Assembly (NCBI RefSeq): GCF_025143825.1
Contig: NZ_CP083560.1
Coordinates: 620,001-684,000, forward strand
Reading direction: 5' to 3'
Origin: Sulfitobacter sp. S223
GTDB taxonomy: Bacteria; Pseudomonadota; Alphaproteobacteria; Rhodobacterales; Rhodobacteraceae
Length of the DNA stretch: 64,000 nucleotides
Part shown: in pieces, positions 54,190 to 63,218 of the stretch
How positions within the stretch are numbered: position 1 is the stretch's first letter
How the letters are laid out: every line of letters starts with the position of its first letter
Notes under the pieces: model-generated
The model's input: the letters and a program-made list of their open reading frames with translations, nothing else
Told to the model about the DNA's origin: nothing
The model's database searches: none
Position numbers and translations under genes: made by a program

Positions 54190-54669
54190 TCAGTCTGACA
54201 TCTTCATCCCGCTGTGATCGGATGCGGTGCGGGCGCGCACGTCAAATGTGACGTCCATTTCGCCGGCGTTCTCAAAGACCAACGTGGCATCGACCTGATC
54301 GCCCAATTCAAACGGATTGTCGCCAAGGCCCATAAACATCACGTGCAGCCCACCAGGCATAAGCGTGACTGTCTCGCCGGAAGGTACATCAATACCGTCT
54401 TGTTTGGTCATGGTTGCCACGCCATTTTCGTCCGTGGCGGATAGGTGCAATTCGATGCGCGGAATACCTTCGACACGCACTTCGACCAACCGATCATCGG
54501 TTTTTGAATCGTTGGTGATGGTCATGTAGCCACCGCCGACTTTCGTGTTCTTGGCTGTTTCAAACGTTGATGGCTGGGTGACCGTGATCTGGCCAAGCGT
54601 GTAATCGGCGGCCCAAACAGTGCTGGCGCCGAAAAATAGGGCAAGGGCGGTGTATTTCATAAGTTTCAT
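54190..54669 (-). CDS. PCu(A)C-type periplasmic copper chaperone
   Basis: Delivers copper to cytochrome oxidase CuA or related sites. It has 159 residues with a signal peptide (ALALFFGASTVWA, then ADYTL). The copper motif is seen as IELHLS ... M ... M ... GGLHVMFMG, with His and Met ligands near residues 75, 88 and 108-111, and a Met/His-rich end SDHSGMKMSD. It follows a Cys-rich DUF2946-like gene, and the two probably form a copper pair. Confidence 0.92.
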   Translation of the reverse strand: MKLMKYTALALFFGASTVWAADYTLGQITVTQPSTFETAKNTKVGGGYMTITNDSKTDDRLVEVRVEGIPRIELHLSATDENGVATMTKQDGIDVPSGETVTLMPGGLHVMFMGLGDNPFELGDQVDATLVFENAGEMDVTFDVRARTASDHSGMKMSD

Positions 54670-54731
54670 GAGTCGATCCTGTGATGTGCGCAGTTTCTCA
54701 GCGCATAGTGACGTTTAAAAAAGGCGAAACG

Positions 54732-55088
54732 TCACTTTTGCGGCGGTGCGCGCACAGGAGGATTTGTACGGGGTGCCGCAGGCAGTAAAGCCACAGCGCG
54801 GGCTTGGTCCGTATCAAGATAAGATGATGCAAAAACCGGGTGCTGTGGCAGCACGGGAGATGTCAGCATCATAGAGCCAACAATCATGCAGCTTTCGCAG
54901 CCGCCAGCGCGATGTCCGCCGTTTTCCCCACAAATATCTGATAGGTTGCCGCCCATGGCGACGAAGCGGCTCATCTCCGGCGTGACCGGTGCGGCCCCTG
55001 CGCGGTGTACGAACGGCACGCTGAGCAGCGCCAAAACCATCAGCGCCAGCAAACCGTTCACGGAAAGAATATGACCAAGCCGTTTCAT
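54732..55088 (-). CDS. DUF2946-like small secreted protein with Cys pairs
   Basis: 118 residues. A signal-type helix (GLLALMVLALLSVPFVHRAGAAP) is followed by a short domain with CGENGG, CESCMIVGSMM and a Pro-rich tail. The CxxC pair with Met and His residues matches the DUF2946 pattern, often found near copper genes. It lies 62 bp upstream of the PCu(A)C gene in the same direction. Metal binding is likely but not shown. Confidence 0.75.
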   Translation of the reverse strand: MKRLGHILSVNGLLALMVLALLSVPFVHRAGAAPVTPEMSRFVAMGGNLSDICGENGGHRAGGCESCMIVGSMMLTSPVLPQHPVFASSYLDTDQARAVALLPAAPRTNPPVRAPPQK

Positions 55089-55216
55089 TGGGTGTTCGAT
55101 ACATCAAGGTTGAAGGCAGGGCCAGAGCACGGATGTGCGACATAGACACCACGTTGGCGAAAAGCCGCCCCAATGCCTACAGGGCATCGGGGCGTACAGC
55201 CTTCTGGAGTGGGATC

Positions 55217-55238
55217 AAAAGGCCGGACCGGTCCGGCC
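55217..55238 (-). terminator. Terminator of the Deg protease gene (18-bp palindrome)
   Basis: Perfect palindrome ggccggacc / ggtccggcc followed on the minus strand by TTTTGATC, about 30 bp after the protease stop. Confidence 0.75.
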
Positions 55239-55266
55239 ATTGGGGCTGGGCGGACCGGATTGGGGG

Positions 55267-56337
55267 TTAGGTTTCTTGCGGTGCAAGGGTCCCGATGGTC
55301 ACATCAAGCGTCATTTCCTTGCCGCGCCGAAGGACGGTCATTGAAGCTTTTTCTTCAGGGTTCTTAGCAGCAACAGCACGGGTTAGATCACGCAGTGCAC
55401 TGATCTGAGTACCATCGAAATCCAGAATGATATCGCCTTTTTCCAACCCGGCGGTTGCGGCAGGGCTGTCTTTTGAGACGGCCTCGATTACGGCGCCTTT
55501 TGTGCTTTCAAAACCCAGAACCTCAGCCACTTCGTCGCTCATCGGGCGGATGCTTACACCAAGCCACCCGCGTGTGACTGTTCCGTCATCGCTTAGGTCT
55601 GCGACAACCTCACGCACCACATCCGACGGCACCGCAAAACCAATACCGACAGAACCGCCAGCCGGAGAGATGATGGCCGTGTTGACGCCAATCACGTCAC
55701 CTGAGTTGTTAAACAGCGGACCGCCAGAGTTGCCCCGATTGATCGCTGCGTCGGTCTGGATGAAGTCGTCATATGGTCCGGCGTTGATATCACGTGCCTT
55801 GGCGGAAATAATGCCGCTGGTTACGGATGAACTCAGACCGAAGGGGTTGCCCACGGCGACCACTTCGTCGCCGACGCGCATCTGCTCGGATGTACCGAAT
55901 GAGACAAACGGCAGGTCCACATCCGCTTTGATAGACAACAACGCGATATCTGTGGCGGCATCGCTGCCGATGACTTCGGCATCATATTTCGTGCCATCGG
56001 AAAGGGTGACCTCAACGTTCTTGGCACCGGAAATCACGTGATGGTTCGTGACAATCTGACCGTCAGAGGAGATGATGAATCCTGAACCTAGACCGGCGCG
56101 CGGCGATTCCTGCGGGCTGTTGCGCTCAAAGCGGCGGCGCAGGGTTTCTGGCATGCCGCTTGTCGCCTGTACTGCGCCGGTCACTTCGATGAAAACCACA
56201 GCGGGTGCTACAGTTTCCACCAGATCGGCATACCCTCCGGCGGGAACGGCGAATGCGGCAGTGGGGGCAAGTATCGGCGAAATCGCCAATGCTGCTGCAA
56301 GGGCGATAGGGGCGGATTTGGTAAGCAAAGATGTCAT
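55267..56337 (-). CDS. Deg/HtrA-type serine protease with one PDZ domain
   Basis: Periplasmic protease of 356 residues. Signal peptide at residues 1-30 (ends AAFA). Triad His100 (VTNHHVIS), Asp130 (AATDIALL) and Ser204 (NRGNSGGPL); one PDZ domain near 260-350 with LEKGDIILDFDG. Smaller than the two-PDZ protease at 22707. It is divergent from an OmpR-type two-component pair, with an inverted repeat in the shared promoter region, so it is probably the pair's target. Confidence 0.95.
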   Translation of the reverse strand: MTSLLTKSAPIALAAALAISPILAPTAAFAVPAGGYADLVETVAPAVVFIEVTGAVQATSGMPETLRRRFERNSPQESPRAGLGSGFIISSDGQIVTNHHVISGAKNVEVTLSDGTKYDAEVIGSDAATDIALLSIKADVDLPFVSFGTSEQMRVGDEVVAVGNPFGLSSSVTSGIISAKARDINAGPYDDFIQTDAAINRGNSGGPLFNNSGDVIGVNTAIISPAGGSVGIGFAVPSDVVREVVADLSDDGTVTRGWLGVSIRPMSDEVAEVLGFESTKGAVIEAVSKDSPAATAGLEKGDIILDFDGTQISALRDLTRAVAAKNPEEKASMTVLRRGKEMTLDVTIGTLAPQET

Positions 56338-56386
56338 TATTGTTCCTCATGCATCTGGTTGCGATTGCAGCCAAGATGGGGCCCCT

Positions 56387-56429
56387 AGGTTACAGGAAAG
56401 TCCGCCTTCGTTATACAAAACTGTAACCT
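56387..56429. promoter_or_regulatory. Inverted repeat in the Deg protease / response regulator divergent promoter
   Basis: Nine-base arms AGGTTACAG and CTGTAACCT, 25 nt apart, in the 136-bp region between divergent starts. Candidate binding sites for the adjacent OmpR-type regulator. Confidence 0.55.
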
Positions 56430-56473
56430 GCCAAGGGATGCAGTCGGCAATGGCAGCCATTATATAGACGCTT

Positions 56474-57145
56474 ATGAAAATACTCGTGATCGAAGATGAT
56501 GTTACCACAGGTACCTACATTGCGCGCGGCCTGCGCGAGGAGGGGCACGTGGTCGATCTGGTGACTGATGGTCACGAAGGGCTGGTTGCCGCAACCGGCG
56601 GAGGGCATGATGTTCTGATCGTGGACCGGATGCTGCCAAAGGTGGATGGCCTGACGTTGGTCAAAACGCTGCGCGGCGCAGGCAATTCAACGCCAACCCT
56701 TTTCCTGACGGCAATGGGATCGGTCGAAGATCGCATCGGCGGGCTGAATGCCGGCGCGGACGACTATCTGGTGAAACCTTTCGCTTTCGGAGAACTGTCC
56801 GCGCGTGTTGCTGCGCTTGGCCGCAGGCCGCAGGCGGTAGAGCAAGAAACCAGTTTGCAGGCCGGGGATTTGACGCTGGATTTATTGACCCGCAAGGTGT
56901 CGCGGGAAGGACAGGAAATTGATCTGCTGCCGCGCGAGTTTGCTTTGCTCGAATTCCTCTTGCGCCGCAAAGGCCGCGTTCAAACCCGCACGATGCTGCT
57001 TGAGGGCGTCTGGGATTTGTCGTTCGATCCAATGACCAATGTGGTTGAGACCCATGTGAGTCGGTTGCGCGCGAAGGTCGACAAACCTTTTGAAACGGAG
57101 CTGATCAAGACGGTACGCGGCGCTGGCTACAGGATTGACGGGTGA
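56474..57145 (+). CDS. OmpR/PhoB-type response regulator
   Basis: 223 residues. Receiver domain with acidic pocket Asp8-Asp9, phosphoacceptor Asp51 (LIVDRMLP), Thr79-Ala80 and Lys101 (LVKPFAFGEL). The winged-helix DNA-binding domain (about 130-223) has LLPREFALLEFLLRRKGR and ETHVSRLRAKVDKPF. Its stop overlaps the GTG start of the kinase. Divergence from a Deg protease gene points to envelope stress or copper sensing, which is inference. Confidence 0.95.
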   Translation: MKILVIEDDVTTGTYIARGLREEGHVVDLVTDGHEGLVAATGGGHDVLIVDRMLPKVDGLTLVKTLRGAGNSTPTLFLTAMGSVEDRIGGLNAGADDYLVKPFAFGELSARVAALGRRPQAVEQETSLQAGDLTLDLLTRKVSREGQEIDLLPREFALLEFLLRRKGRVQTRTMLLEGVWDLSFDPMTNVVETHVSRLRAKVDKPFETELIKTVRGAGYRIDG

Positions 57146-58476
57146 GACGTTTGTGGCGCTCGATGCCGCTGCGGTTGGCGCTGGTGCTTGTGGTGTTGTT
57201 CGGCACTGTCAGCCTACTCAGTCTTGCGGCCAGCTATGCCTTTACCCGCGCCGCATTCGAGCAGGCCATTCGCGATGATCTGGCGCAGGATCTGGCGGGC
57301 TTTCGGGCAGCCCCTACCGCTGGCGCTGTGGCGCTTTTGGTTCAGGCGGAATCAGAGGATACCGATCCTGGCCGTCTGGTGCTCAGCTATGTCACGCGGT
57401 CGGGGCGTATCTACGGCAACGGTGCTGTGGCGCGCGACGATGAGGGGTTTCATATTATCTCTCTGGAAGAGGGGCGGGCGACACTGGATGGGGAATATCT
57501 TGCGCTCAGCGCGCGGCTCCATGGTGGTCGGTTGACCATCGCTCGAAGCCGCGCAGAGATCGAAGCGCTGCGGCCCGTTTTCTTCAATATTCTGTGGATC
57601 AGCTTGCTACCGACCGTGCTTATTGCCCTGTCAGGGGGGCTTATCCTTGCGCGCCGCTCTGAAAGGCATGTTGAGGTGGTTCGCCGCGCGCTTGAAAAGT
57701 TGTCAGGCGGTGATCTGGGCGCGCGTGTGAAGACAGGGCCAAGGTGGTCCGACGATTTGCTGGGGATCGGCAAAGCCGTGAATGGCATGGCCGAGGCGCA
57801 AGAACGCTCTGTCACCGCACTGCGTCAGGTGTCATCCGATATTGCCCATGATCTTAAGACTCCGGTGCAGCGGGTATCGCTGCGCCTTGAGGCACTGGCC
57901 CAAGTAGTGGATGACGGCGAAGCTGCGGATTTGGTCGCGCAAACCCGTGAGGAAGTGGACGGCATTGCAGCCGTATTTCAAGCGCTGTTGCAACTGGCAC
58001 AGGTTGAGAATGGCGCGCTGAAAGCGCAGTTTGCGTCGGTTGATTTGGCCGATTTGTGCCGCACGATGGTGGAAGTCTATGAACCGACAGCCGCTGCGCG
58101 GAAGCAACGGTTGAGTTTTGACGGCCCGGACAGCCTGCAAGTTGACGGAGAAAAGAACCTTCTTGGCCAGATGATTGCGAACTTGCTGGAAAATGCCCTG
58201 CGCCATACCGGAGAGGGCGCAGAGATATGCGCGTCACTTCAATATCAATATGGAAGGCCGGTCTTGTTAGTTCGGGACAATGGCCCTGGGATTCCTGCGG
58301 AAGAACTCGGACGTGTGACACAACGGCTTTACCGACTGGACCGCAGCCGGAATACCGCCGGTAACGGGTTGGGTCTTAGCCTGGTTGAGGGGGTGGCCCG
58401 ATTACATGGAGCAGAGTTGTCGTTTGAGGACGCACAGCCGGGGCTGTGTGTGCGGATTCAGTTTCCCTCCGCCTAG
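57142..58476 (+). CDS. Sensor histidine kinase, partner of the OmpR-type regulator
   Basis: 444 residues from a GTG that overlaps the regulator stop (GTGA). Helices near 10-32 and 148-170 flank a periplasmic region of about 115 residues. A HAMP domain is followed by His236 in SDIAHDLKTPVQR; NLLENALRHT (N box), DNGPGIPAEELG (G1) and GNGLGLSL (G2) complete the kinase core. The sensor part is not recognisable, so the signal is unknown. Confidence 0.95.
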   Translation: MRRLWRSMPLRLALVLVVLFGTVSLLSLAASYAFTRAAFEQAIRDDLAQDLAGFRAAPTAGAVALLVQAESEDTDPGRLVLSYVTRSGRIYGNGAVARDDEGFHIISLEEGRATLDGEYLALSARLHGGRLTIARSRAEIEALRPVFFNILWISLLPTVLIALSGGLILARRSERHVEVVRRALEKLSGGDLGARVKTGPRWSDDLLGIGKAVNGMAEAQERSVTALRQVSSDIAHDLKTPVQRVSLRLEALAQVVDDGEAADLVAQTREEVDGIAAVFQALLQLAQVENGALKAQFASVDLADLCRTMVEVYEPTAAARKQRLSFDGPDSLQVDGEKNLLGQMIANLLENALRHTGEGAEICASLQYQYGRPVLLVRDNGPGIPAEELGRVTQRLYRLDRSRNTAGNGLGLSLVEGVARLHGAELSFEDAQPGLCVRIQFPSA

Positions 58477-58584
58477 TCGCGGATGCTCATCGCTTTTGCA
58501 CGTGGTTGATTGCGGCAACTTGCCCCCTAGTCTTAGGGTGGCTCTGCTATATTTGAAGAGCGAAAGAGTTATGAGGGTATTGCG

Positions 58585-59997
58585 ATGTTTGACGGTTTTA
58601 CGGCTGAAGTACTGGCGCGTTTCCAGTTTGCTTTTACGGTGTCATTCCACATTATCTTTCCAGCGTTCTCCATCGGATTAGCAAGCTATCTGGCCGTGCT
58701 GAATGCTCTTTGGCTACGCACGCGCAACGATACCTATAGACTTCTGTTCGAATACTGGAAAAAGATCTTTGCTGTCGCTTTCGCGATGGGTGTCGTTTCA
58801 GGCATCGTGATGTCTTACCAGTTCGGAACCAACTGGTCCGTCTTCTCGGATAGGGCGGGACCAGTTATCGGCCCGTTAATGGCCTATGAAGTTCTGTCTG
58901 CCTTTTTCCTGGAGGCCGGTTTCCTGGGTATCATGCTGTTCGGGCGCGAGCGTGTGGGCGATAAGCTGCATATGCTGGCAACCGGCGTTGTCGCCTTTGG
59001 AACGCTTCTTTCCGCGACATGGATTCTTTCAGTGAACAGCTGGATGCAAACGCCGGCAGGTTTTGCAATGAATGAGGTCGGGCAGTTCGTGCCAGAAGAT
59101 TGGTGGGCAATCGTGTTCAACCCTTCATTCCCCTACCGGCTGGTCCACATGGTGTTGGCGGCATACCTGACGACAGCTCTGGTGGTCGGGGCCGTCGGCG
59201 CACTTCATTTGTTGCGGGACCGTTTCGACGTGGCCAGCCGTAAGATGTTTTCGATGGCGATGTGGATGTTGGTTGTCGTGACGCCGCTCCAGATTATTGC
59301 AGGGGATTATCATGGGTTGAATACGCTAGAGCATCAGCCAGCCAAGATCATGGCAATGGAAGGTCACTATGACAGCCATCCTGACGGTGCACCTCTGATC
59401 CTGTTTGGCATACCCAATCCGGAAGAAAAGCGGATCGACTATGCAATCGAGATTCCAAAACTGAGTTCGCTGATCCTCAAACATGATCTTAACGCACCAT
59501 TGGCCGGTCTGGATACCATTCCGGATGAAGACGAGCCTCCGGTGGCGATCGTATTCTGGTCGTTCCGTGTGATGATCGCACTGGGTTTCGCGATGTTGGG
59601 GCTGGGCATCTGGGCATTGACACAGCGCATTCGGGGACGGCTGTACCATGCGCCCTGGCTGCACCGCGCAGCGCTTGCCATGGGGCCTGCCGGCTTTGTT
59701 GCGGTTCTGGCTGGCTGGATTACGACCGAAGTGGGCCGCCAGCCGTTCACTGTTTACGGGTTGATGCGGACCTCGGATAGTTTGTCGCCCATCGCCGCGC
59801 CTGCGGTTGCAGCATCGCTTACGGCTTTCATCATTGTCTACTTTTTCGTCTTCGGCGCAGGCACATATTATCTGCTACGCATGATGAACAAACCGGTCAG
59901 ACAGGTCGCGGAGCAGTCGCTGCGCGACGAGGGGCCAATCAGAACGGCAGGGGTCACGCAGGCCGCTCCCTACAATGAACGTAAGGAGGGACACTAA
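58585..59997 (+). CDS. cydA: Cytochrome bd-type quinol oxidase subunit I (CIO type)
   Basis: Haem-carrying subunit of the quinol oxidase, 470 residues. It keeps the axial His (FHIIFPAFS), the second His (RLVHMVLAAY), Met in FWSFRVMIALGF, and the Q-loop residues in HQPAKIMAMEGHY. The Q loop is short, as in cyanide-insensitive CIO enzymes. The conserved GRQPW reads GRQPF here. It is followed after 1 bp by cydB. Confidence 0.96.
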   Translation: MFDGFTAEVLARFQFAFTVSFHIIFPAFSIGLASYLAVLNALWLRTRNDTYRLLFEYWKKIFAVAFAMGVVSGIVMSYQFGTNWSVFSDRAGPVIGPLMAYEVLSAFFLEAGFLGIMLFGRERVGDKLHMLATGVVAFGTLLSATWILSVNSWMQTPAGFAMNEVGQFVPEDWWAIVFNPSFPYRLVHMVLAAYLTTALVVGAVGALHLLRDRFDVASRKMFSMAMWMLVVVTPLQIIAGDYHGLNTLEHQPAKIMAMEGHYDSHPDGAPLILFGIPNPEEKRIDYAIEIPKLSSLILKHDLNAPLAGLDTIPDEDEPPVAIVFWSFRVMIALGFAMLGLGIWALTQRIRGRLYHAPWLHRAALAMGPAGFVAVLAGWITTEVGRQPFTVYGLMRTSDSLSPIAAPAVAASLTAFIIVYFFVFGAGTYYLLRMMNKPVRQVAEQSLRDEGPIRTAGVTQAAPYNERKEGH

Positions 59998-59998
59998 T

Positions 59999-61006
59999 AT
60001 GTTCGGACTTGAACTGTCATTTATCTGGGCTGGGATCATCGCCTTTGCCGTGCTGGTCTATGTCATTTTGGACGGCTTCGATCTGGGGGTCGGTCTGCTG
60101 TTTCCGCTGACCAAGGATGAAGAAGAGCGGGGCGTCATGATGAATTCGATTTCGCCCGTCTGGGACGGAAACGAGACATGGCTGGTACTGGGCGGCGGCG
60201 GGTTATTCGCTGTTTTCCCGTTGGCCTATTCGATTGTGATGCCTGCGCTTTATATGCCGATCATCCTGATGCTTCTGGGCCTTGTTTTTCGCGGCGTCGC
60301 CTTTGAATACCGGTGGCGGACGGAGCGCTGGAAACCGCTTTGGGATATGGGTTTCTTTGGGGGATCGCTGACTGCCGCATTGTGTCAGGGCATTGCATTG
60401 GGCGCCCTTGTGCAAGGGATCGAGGTTGAGAACCGCGCCTATGCCGGAGGCTGGTGGGATTGGTTGACGCCGTTTTCACTCCTCTGCGGCATCGCAGTCA
60501 CGATCGGTTACGCGATGCTTGGTGCAACATGGCTCAATCTGAAGCTGGAAGGACGTATCCAGAGCCACATGCGTCGCCTTGCATGGCCAGCGGCGATTGG
60601 CACAGTGATCTGTATGGGGCTGGTCAGCCTTTGGACGCCGTTTCTTGATGCGGCCTATTTCAGTCGCTGGTTCGCATGGCCCACGGCAGTCTTCAGTGCA
60701 ATTGTACCGCTTCTGGTTTTGGCCGCGATAGCAGGGCTGTTCTTTGGCTTGCGCGGGAAGCGTGAGATAGCTCCGTTCATGTATGCGCAGGCGCTATTTG
60801 TCTTGGCTTATGTCGGGATCGGGATAAGCTTTTATCCCCATATCGTACCACCCTCACTAACGATCGCAGAGGCTGCAGCCCCTGATGAAAGCCTTTGGTT
60901 TACTCTGGTGGGGACGGTTGTACTGGTGCCAATGATCCTGGCCTATACCGCCTATGCCTACTGGGTTTTCCGCGGCAAGGTTAATCCGGCTGAGGGCTAT
61001 CACTGA
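59999..61006 (+). CDS. cydB: Cytochrome bd-type quinol oxidase subunit II
   Basis: 335 residues, about eight membrane spans. The start at ATG 59999, one base after the cydA stop, gives MFGLELSFIWAGIIAFAVLVYVILDGFDLGVG, typical of CydB (in pieces), with AAGGAGG upstream. SPVWDGNETWLVLGGGGLFAVFP is conserved. Its stop overlaps the DUF2474 start. Confidence 0.97.
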   Translation: MFGLELSFIWAGIIAFAVLVYVILDGFDLGVGLLFPLTKDEEERGVMMNSISPVWDGNETWLVLGGGGLFAVFPLAYSIVMPALYMPIILMLLGLVFRGVAFEYRWRTERWKPLWDMGFFGGSLTAALCQGIALGALVQGIEVENRAYAGGWWDWLTPFSLLCGIAVTIGYAMLGATWLNLKLEGRIQSHMRRLAWPAAIGTVICMGLVSLWTPFLDAAYFSRWFAWPTAVFSAIVPLLVLAAIAGLFFGLRGKREIAPFMYAQALFVLAYVGIGISFYPHIVPPSLTIAEAAAPDESLWFTLVGTVVLVPMILAYTAYAYWVFRGKVNPAEGYH

Positions 61007-61104
61007 TGCTGAAACAGGTGGGGTGGTTTATTCTGATCTGGCTTCTCAGCGTTGGCGCTTTGGGCATTGTCGCATTTGCGATCCGGACGGCGATCATGCC
61101 CTAA
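61006..61104 (+). CDS. DUF2474 small subunit of the bd oxidase (CIO)
   Basis: Thirty-two residues, hand-translated: MLKQVGWFILIWLLSVGALG, then IVAFAIRTAIMP. One membrane helix with a KQVGWF start fits DUF2474, the short protein encoded after CIO-type cydB genes, comparable in place to CydX. The ATG overlaps the cydB stop (TGATG), strong evidence for translation. Confidence 0.85.
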   Translation: MLKQVGWFILIWLLSVGALGIVAFAIRTAIMP

Positions 61105-61190
61105 ACACGCCCACGTCGTGGGGTAACGTCTTGATATTGTGACAATGGCAGGACACTCTTTCCTGTGCTGACAGATAAGGATTTGAGCCG

Positions 61191-62156
61191 ATGCGCGCCA
61201 TGCAAGTGACTGCCTATGATTCCCCGCTTAGCCTTAGGGAATTGGACATCCCACAGCCGAAAGAAGGGCAGGTGGTTATTCGGGTTGCAACATGTGGCCT
61301 GAATTTTGGCGATACGCTGGCGATCAAGGGGACCTATCAGGAGAAACCTTCTCTGCCGTTTACTCCGGGCATGGAAATGGCCGGGACAGTCCATGCGGTT
61401 GGCGCAGGGGTAACCGGTTTTCAAGAAGGGCAACGCATTGCGGCCTACAGTGGGCGTGACGGTTTGGCTGATTACGCCGCCGTTGCAGCAGACAAATGTG
61501 TGGCACTTCCTGACAATATGTCGTTCACAGATGCTGCCGCTTTCTTGATTACCTATGCCACCAGCCATCTGGCGCTTGAGGATAAGGCGCATCTGAAACC
61601 GGGTGAGCGGCTTTTGGTTCTGGGGGCGTCGGGTGGGGTTGGCCTGACTGCCGTAGAACTGGGTAAGCTCATGGGGGCGGAAGTGATTGCTTGCGCGCGG
61701 GGGGCAGAAAAACTGGAGATTTGCAGAAAGCTTGGCGCGGATCATCTGATCGATTCTGAGACCGACGATATCCGAGAGGCTGTCAAAGCGCGGGGCGGCG
61801 CGGATGTGCTCTATGACCCCATCGGTGGTGCGCAATTTGATGCGGCATTCAGGGCGTGCAATCCCGGCGCGCGGCTGCTGCCTTTGGGGTTTGCGAGCGG
61901 AGATATCCCTCAGATTCCCGCAAACATTTTGCTGGTCAAGAATATGACAGTGCTTGGCCTGTATATCGGTGGCTATGCAAAGCTGAACCCGAAGGCCCTG
62001 ACCGACAGTTTCGAAACTCTGATCGGCTGGTACGTTGAGGGTAAGATCAAGCCGCATGTTAGTCATGTTCTGCCACTCGAAGAGGCGAATGAGGGGCTTG
62101 ATTTGCTGCGCACCCGTAAGGCCACAGGCAAGATTGTTATTGATCTGGAAGCTTAG
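61191..62156 (+). CDS. NADPH:quinone oxidoreductase-type MDR protein
   Basis: Zinc-free medium-chain reductase of 321 residues. It has an N-terminal GroES-like domain (GLNFGDTLAIKGTYQEKPSLPFTPGMEMAG) and the Rossmann motif LVLGASGGVGLTAVELGKLMGAEVIA, both read in pieces, with GGADVLYDPIGG later. No zinc-ligand cysteines. It starts 86 bp after the DUF2474 gene, so is possibly separate. The quinone or enone substrate is unknown. Confidence 0.92.
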   Translation: MRAMQVTAYDSPLSLRELDIPQPKEGQVVIRVATCGLNFGDTLAIKGTYQEKPSLPFTPGMEMAGTVHAVGAGVTGFQEGQRIAAYSGRDGLADYAAVAADKCVALPDNMSFTDAAAFLITYATSHLALEDKAHLKPGERLLVLGASGGVGLTAVELGKLMGAEVIACARGAEKLEICRKLGADHLIDSETDDIREAVKARGGADVLYDPIGGAQFDAAFRACNPGARLLPLGFASGDIPQIPANILLVKNMTVLGLYIGGYAKLNPKALTDSFETLIGWYVEGKIKPHVSHVLPLEEANEGLDLLRTRKATGKIVIDLEA

Positions 62157-62159
62157 GGG

Positions 62160-63137
62160 TTAGTGCCGTCGCGCCACGGGGCGCTTGGTGACTGTTCTGG
62201 CTTTCGCACGTTCGCGGAAAAATACGAACAAGCCAGAGGACAGGATCAGCGCGATGCCCGTCCAGACTTCCCAGCTTGGCAGGTCTCCGAAAATCATCAA
62301 ACCCCAGAAGACAGCGAGCGGCAGGCCGATATATTCGAAAGGCGCGATGGTTGCAGCATCTGCCAGCCTGTAGGCCTGACTGAGACTGTAACCGATAAGT
62401 CCACCGTTCAGACCCAGCCCCACAAGTACCCAGAAATCTTCGGGCGCGGGCCAGATCCATGCGCGCAGCAGAAACTGGAGTGACGCGTTCGAGGTGTTCG
62501 CAGCAAACCGCCCGTCTCCGGCGACACAGAAAAACACCAGCGAAACCACCAGGAAAACGGCCTGGATGTAGATGGCAAGGGCAGAAGCCGGCGCTTTTAC
62601 GCCCAGTTTGCGTGTCATCAACTGGTTGAGCGCATAGGTCAGCGCGGACAGAACTGGTAGCAGCAGCACAATCCGAGAAATGCTCATGCTATCTGATGTT
62701 TCCCATGGGCGCTGCATGATCACCACGCCGATGAAGCCGACAAGCACCGCGCCCAGTCGCAGTGGCCCGACTTTTTCGCCCAGTAGCGGTATTGAAAGCA
62801 GTGTGATGAACAAAGGTGCGACAAAGAAAAGGGCGGTTGCATCCGCCAGAGGCAGCACAGCGAGCGCCAGAAAATAAGACATGTTCGCAATCACGACCAG
62901 CACACCACGCATAACATGCAGTAACGGTCTATCCGTGCGTAGGGCTACCCATCCGCCCTCAAACTGGAGAAAGACACAACTGACCATAAGCCCGATTAGT
63001 GAACGGATGAAAACGATCTGGTGCAGCGGATACCCGCTGGAAAGTTGCTTAATAAGCATGTCATTGAGTGAAATGCAGAAGACTCCGAATAGGACAAAAC
63101 CTATCGCGAGACCTGCACGGTTGTGGGCTTGGCTCAT
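62160..63137 (-). CDS. EamA/DMT-superfamily transporter
   Basis: Inner-membrane exporter of 325 residues with ten hydrophobic segments in two EamA repeats (about 10-140 and 155-300). A conserved feature is ALAVLPLADATALFFVAPLFITLLS in the first repeat and LADAATIAPFEYIGLPLAVFWG in the second, read in pieces. The last 20 residues are basic. Such proteins export amino acids, purines or drugs; the substrate cannot be told. It is convergent with the quinone oxidoreductase gene. Confidence 0.92.
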   Translation of the reverse strand: MSQAHNRAGLAIGFVLFGVFCISLNDMLIKQLSSGYPLHQIVFIRSLIGLMVSCVFLQFEGGWVALRTDRPLLHVMRGVLVVIANMSYFLALAVLPLADATALFFVAPLFITLLSIPLLGEKVGPLRLGAVLVGFIGVVIMQRPWETSDSMSISRIVLLLPVLSALTYALNQLMTRKLGVKAPASALAIYIQAVFLVVSLVFFCVAGDGRFAANTSNASLQFLLRAWIWPAPEDFWVLVGLGLNGGLIGYSLSQAYRLADAATIAPFEYIGLPLAVFWGLMIFGDLPSWEVWTGIALILSSGLFVFFRERAKARTVTKRPVARRH

Positions 63138-63218
63138 GTGTGCACCCTCATCAATATCATTGCAGCTGTCCAGAAAAATTCATAGCGTACAAAGTGATCA
63201 ATTCAGGAGACTTCGCCG

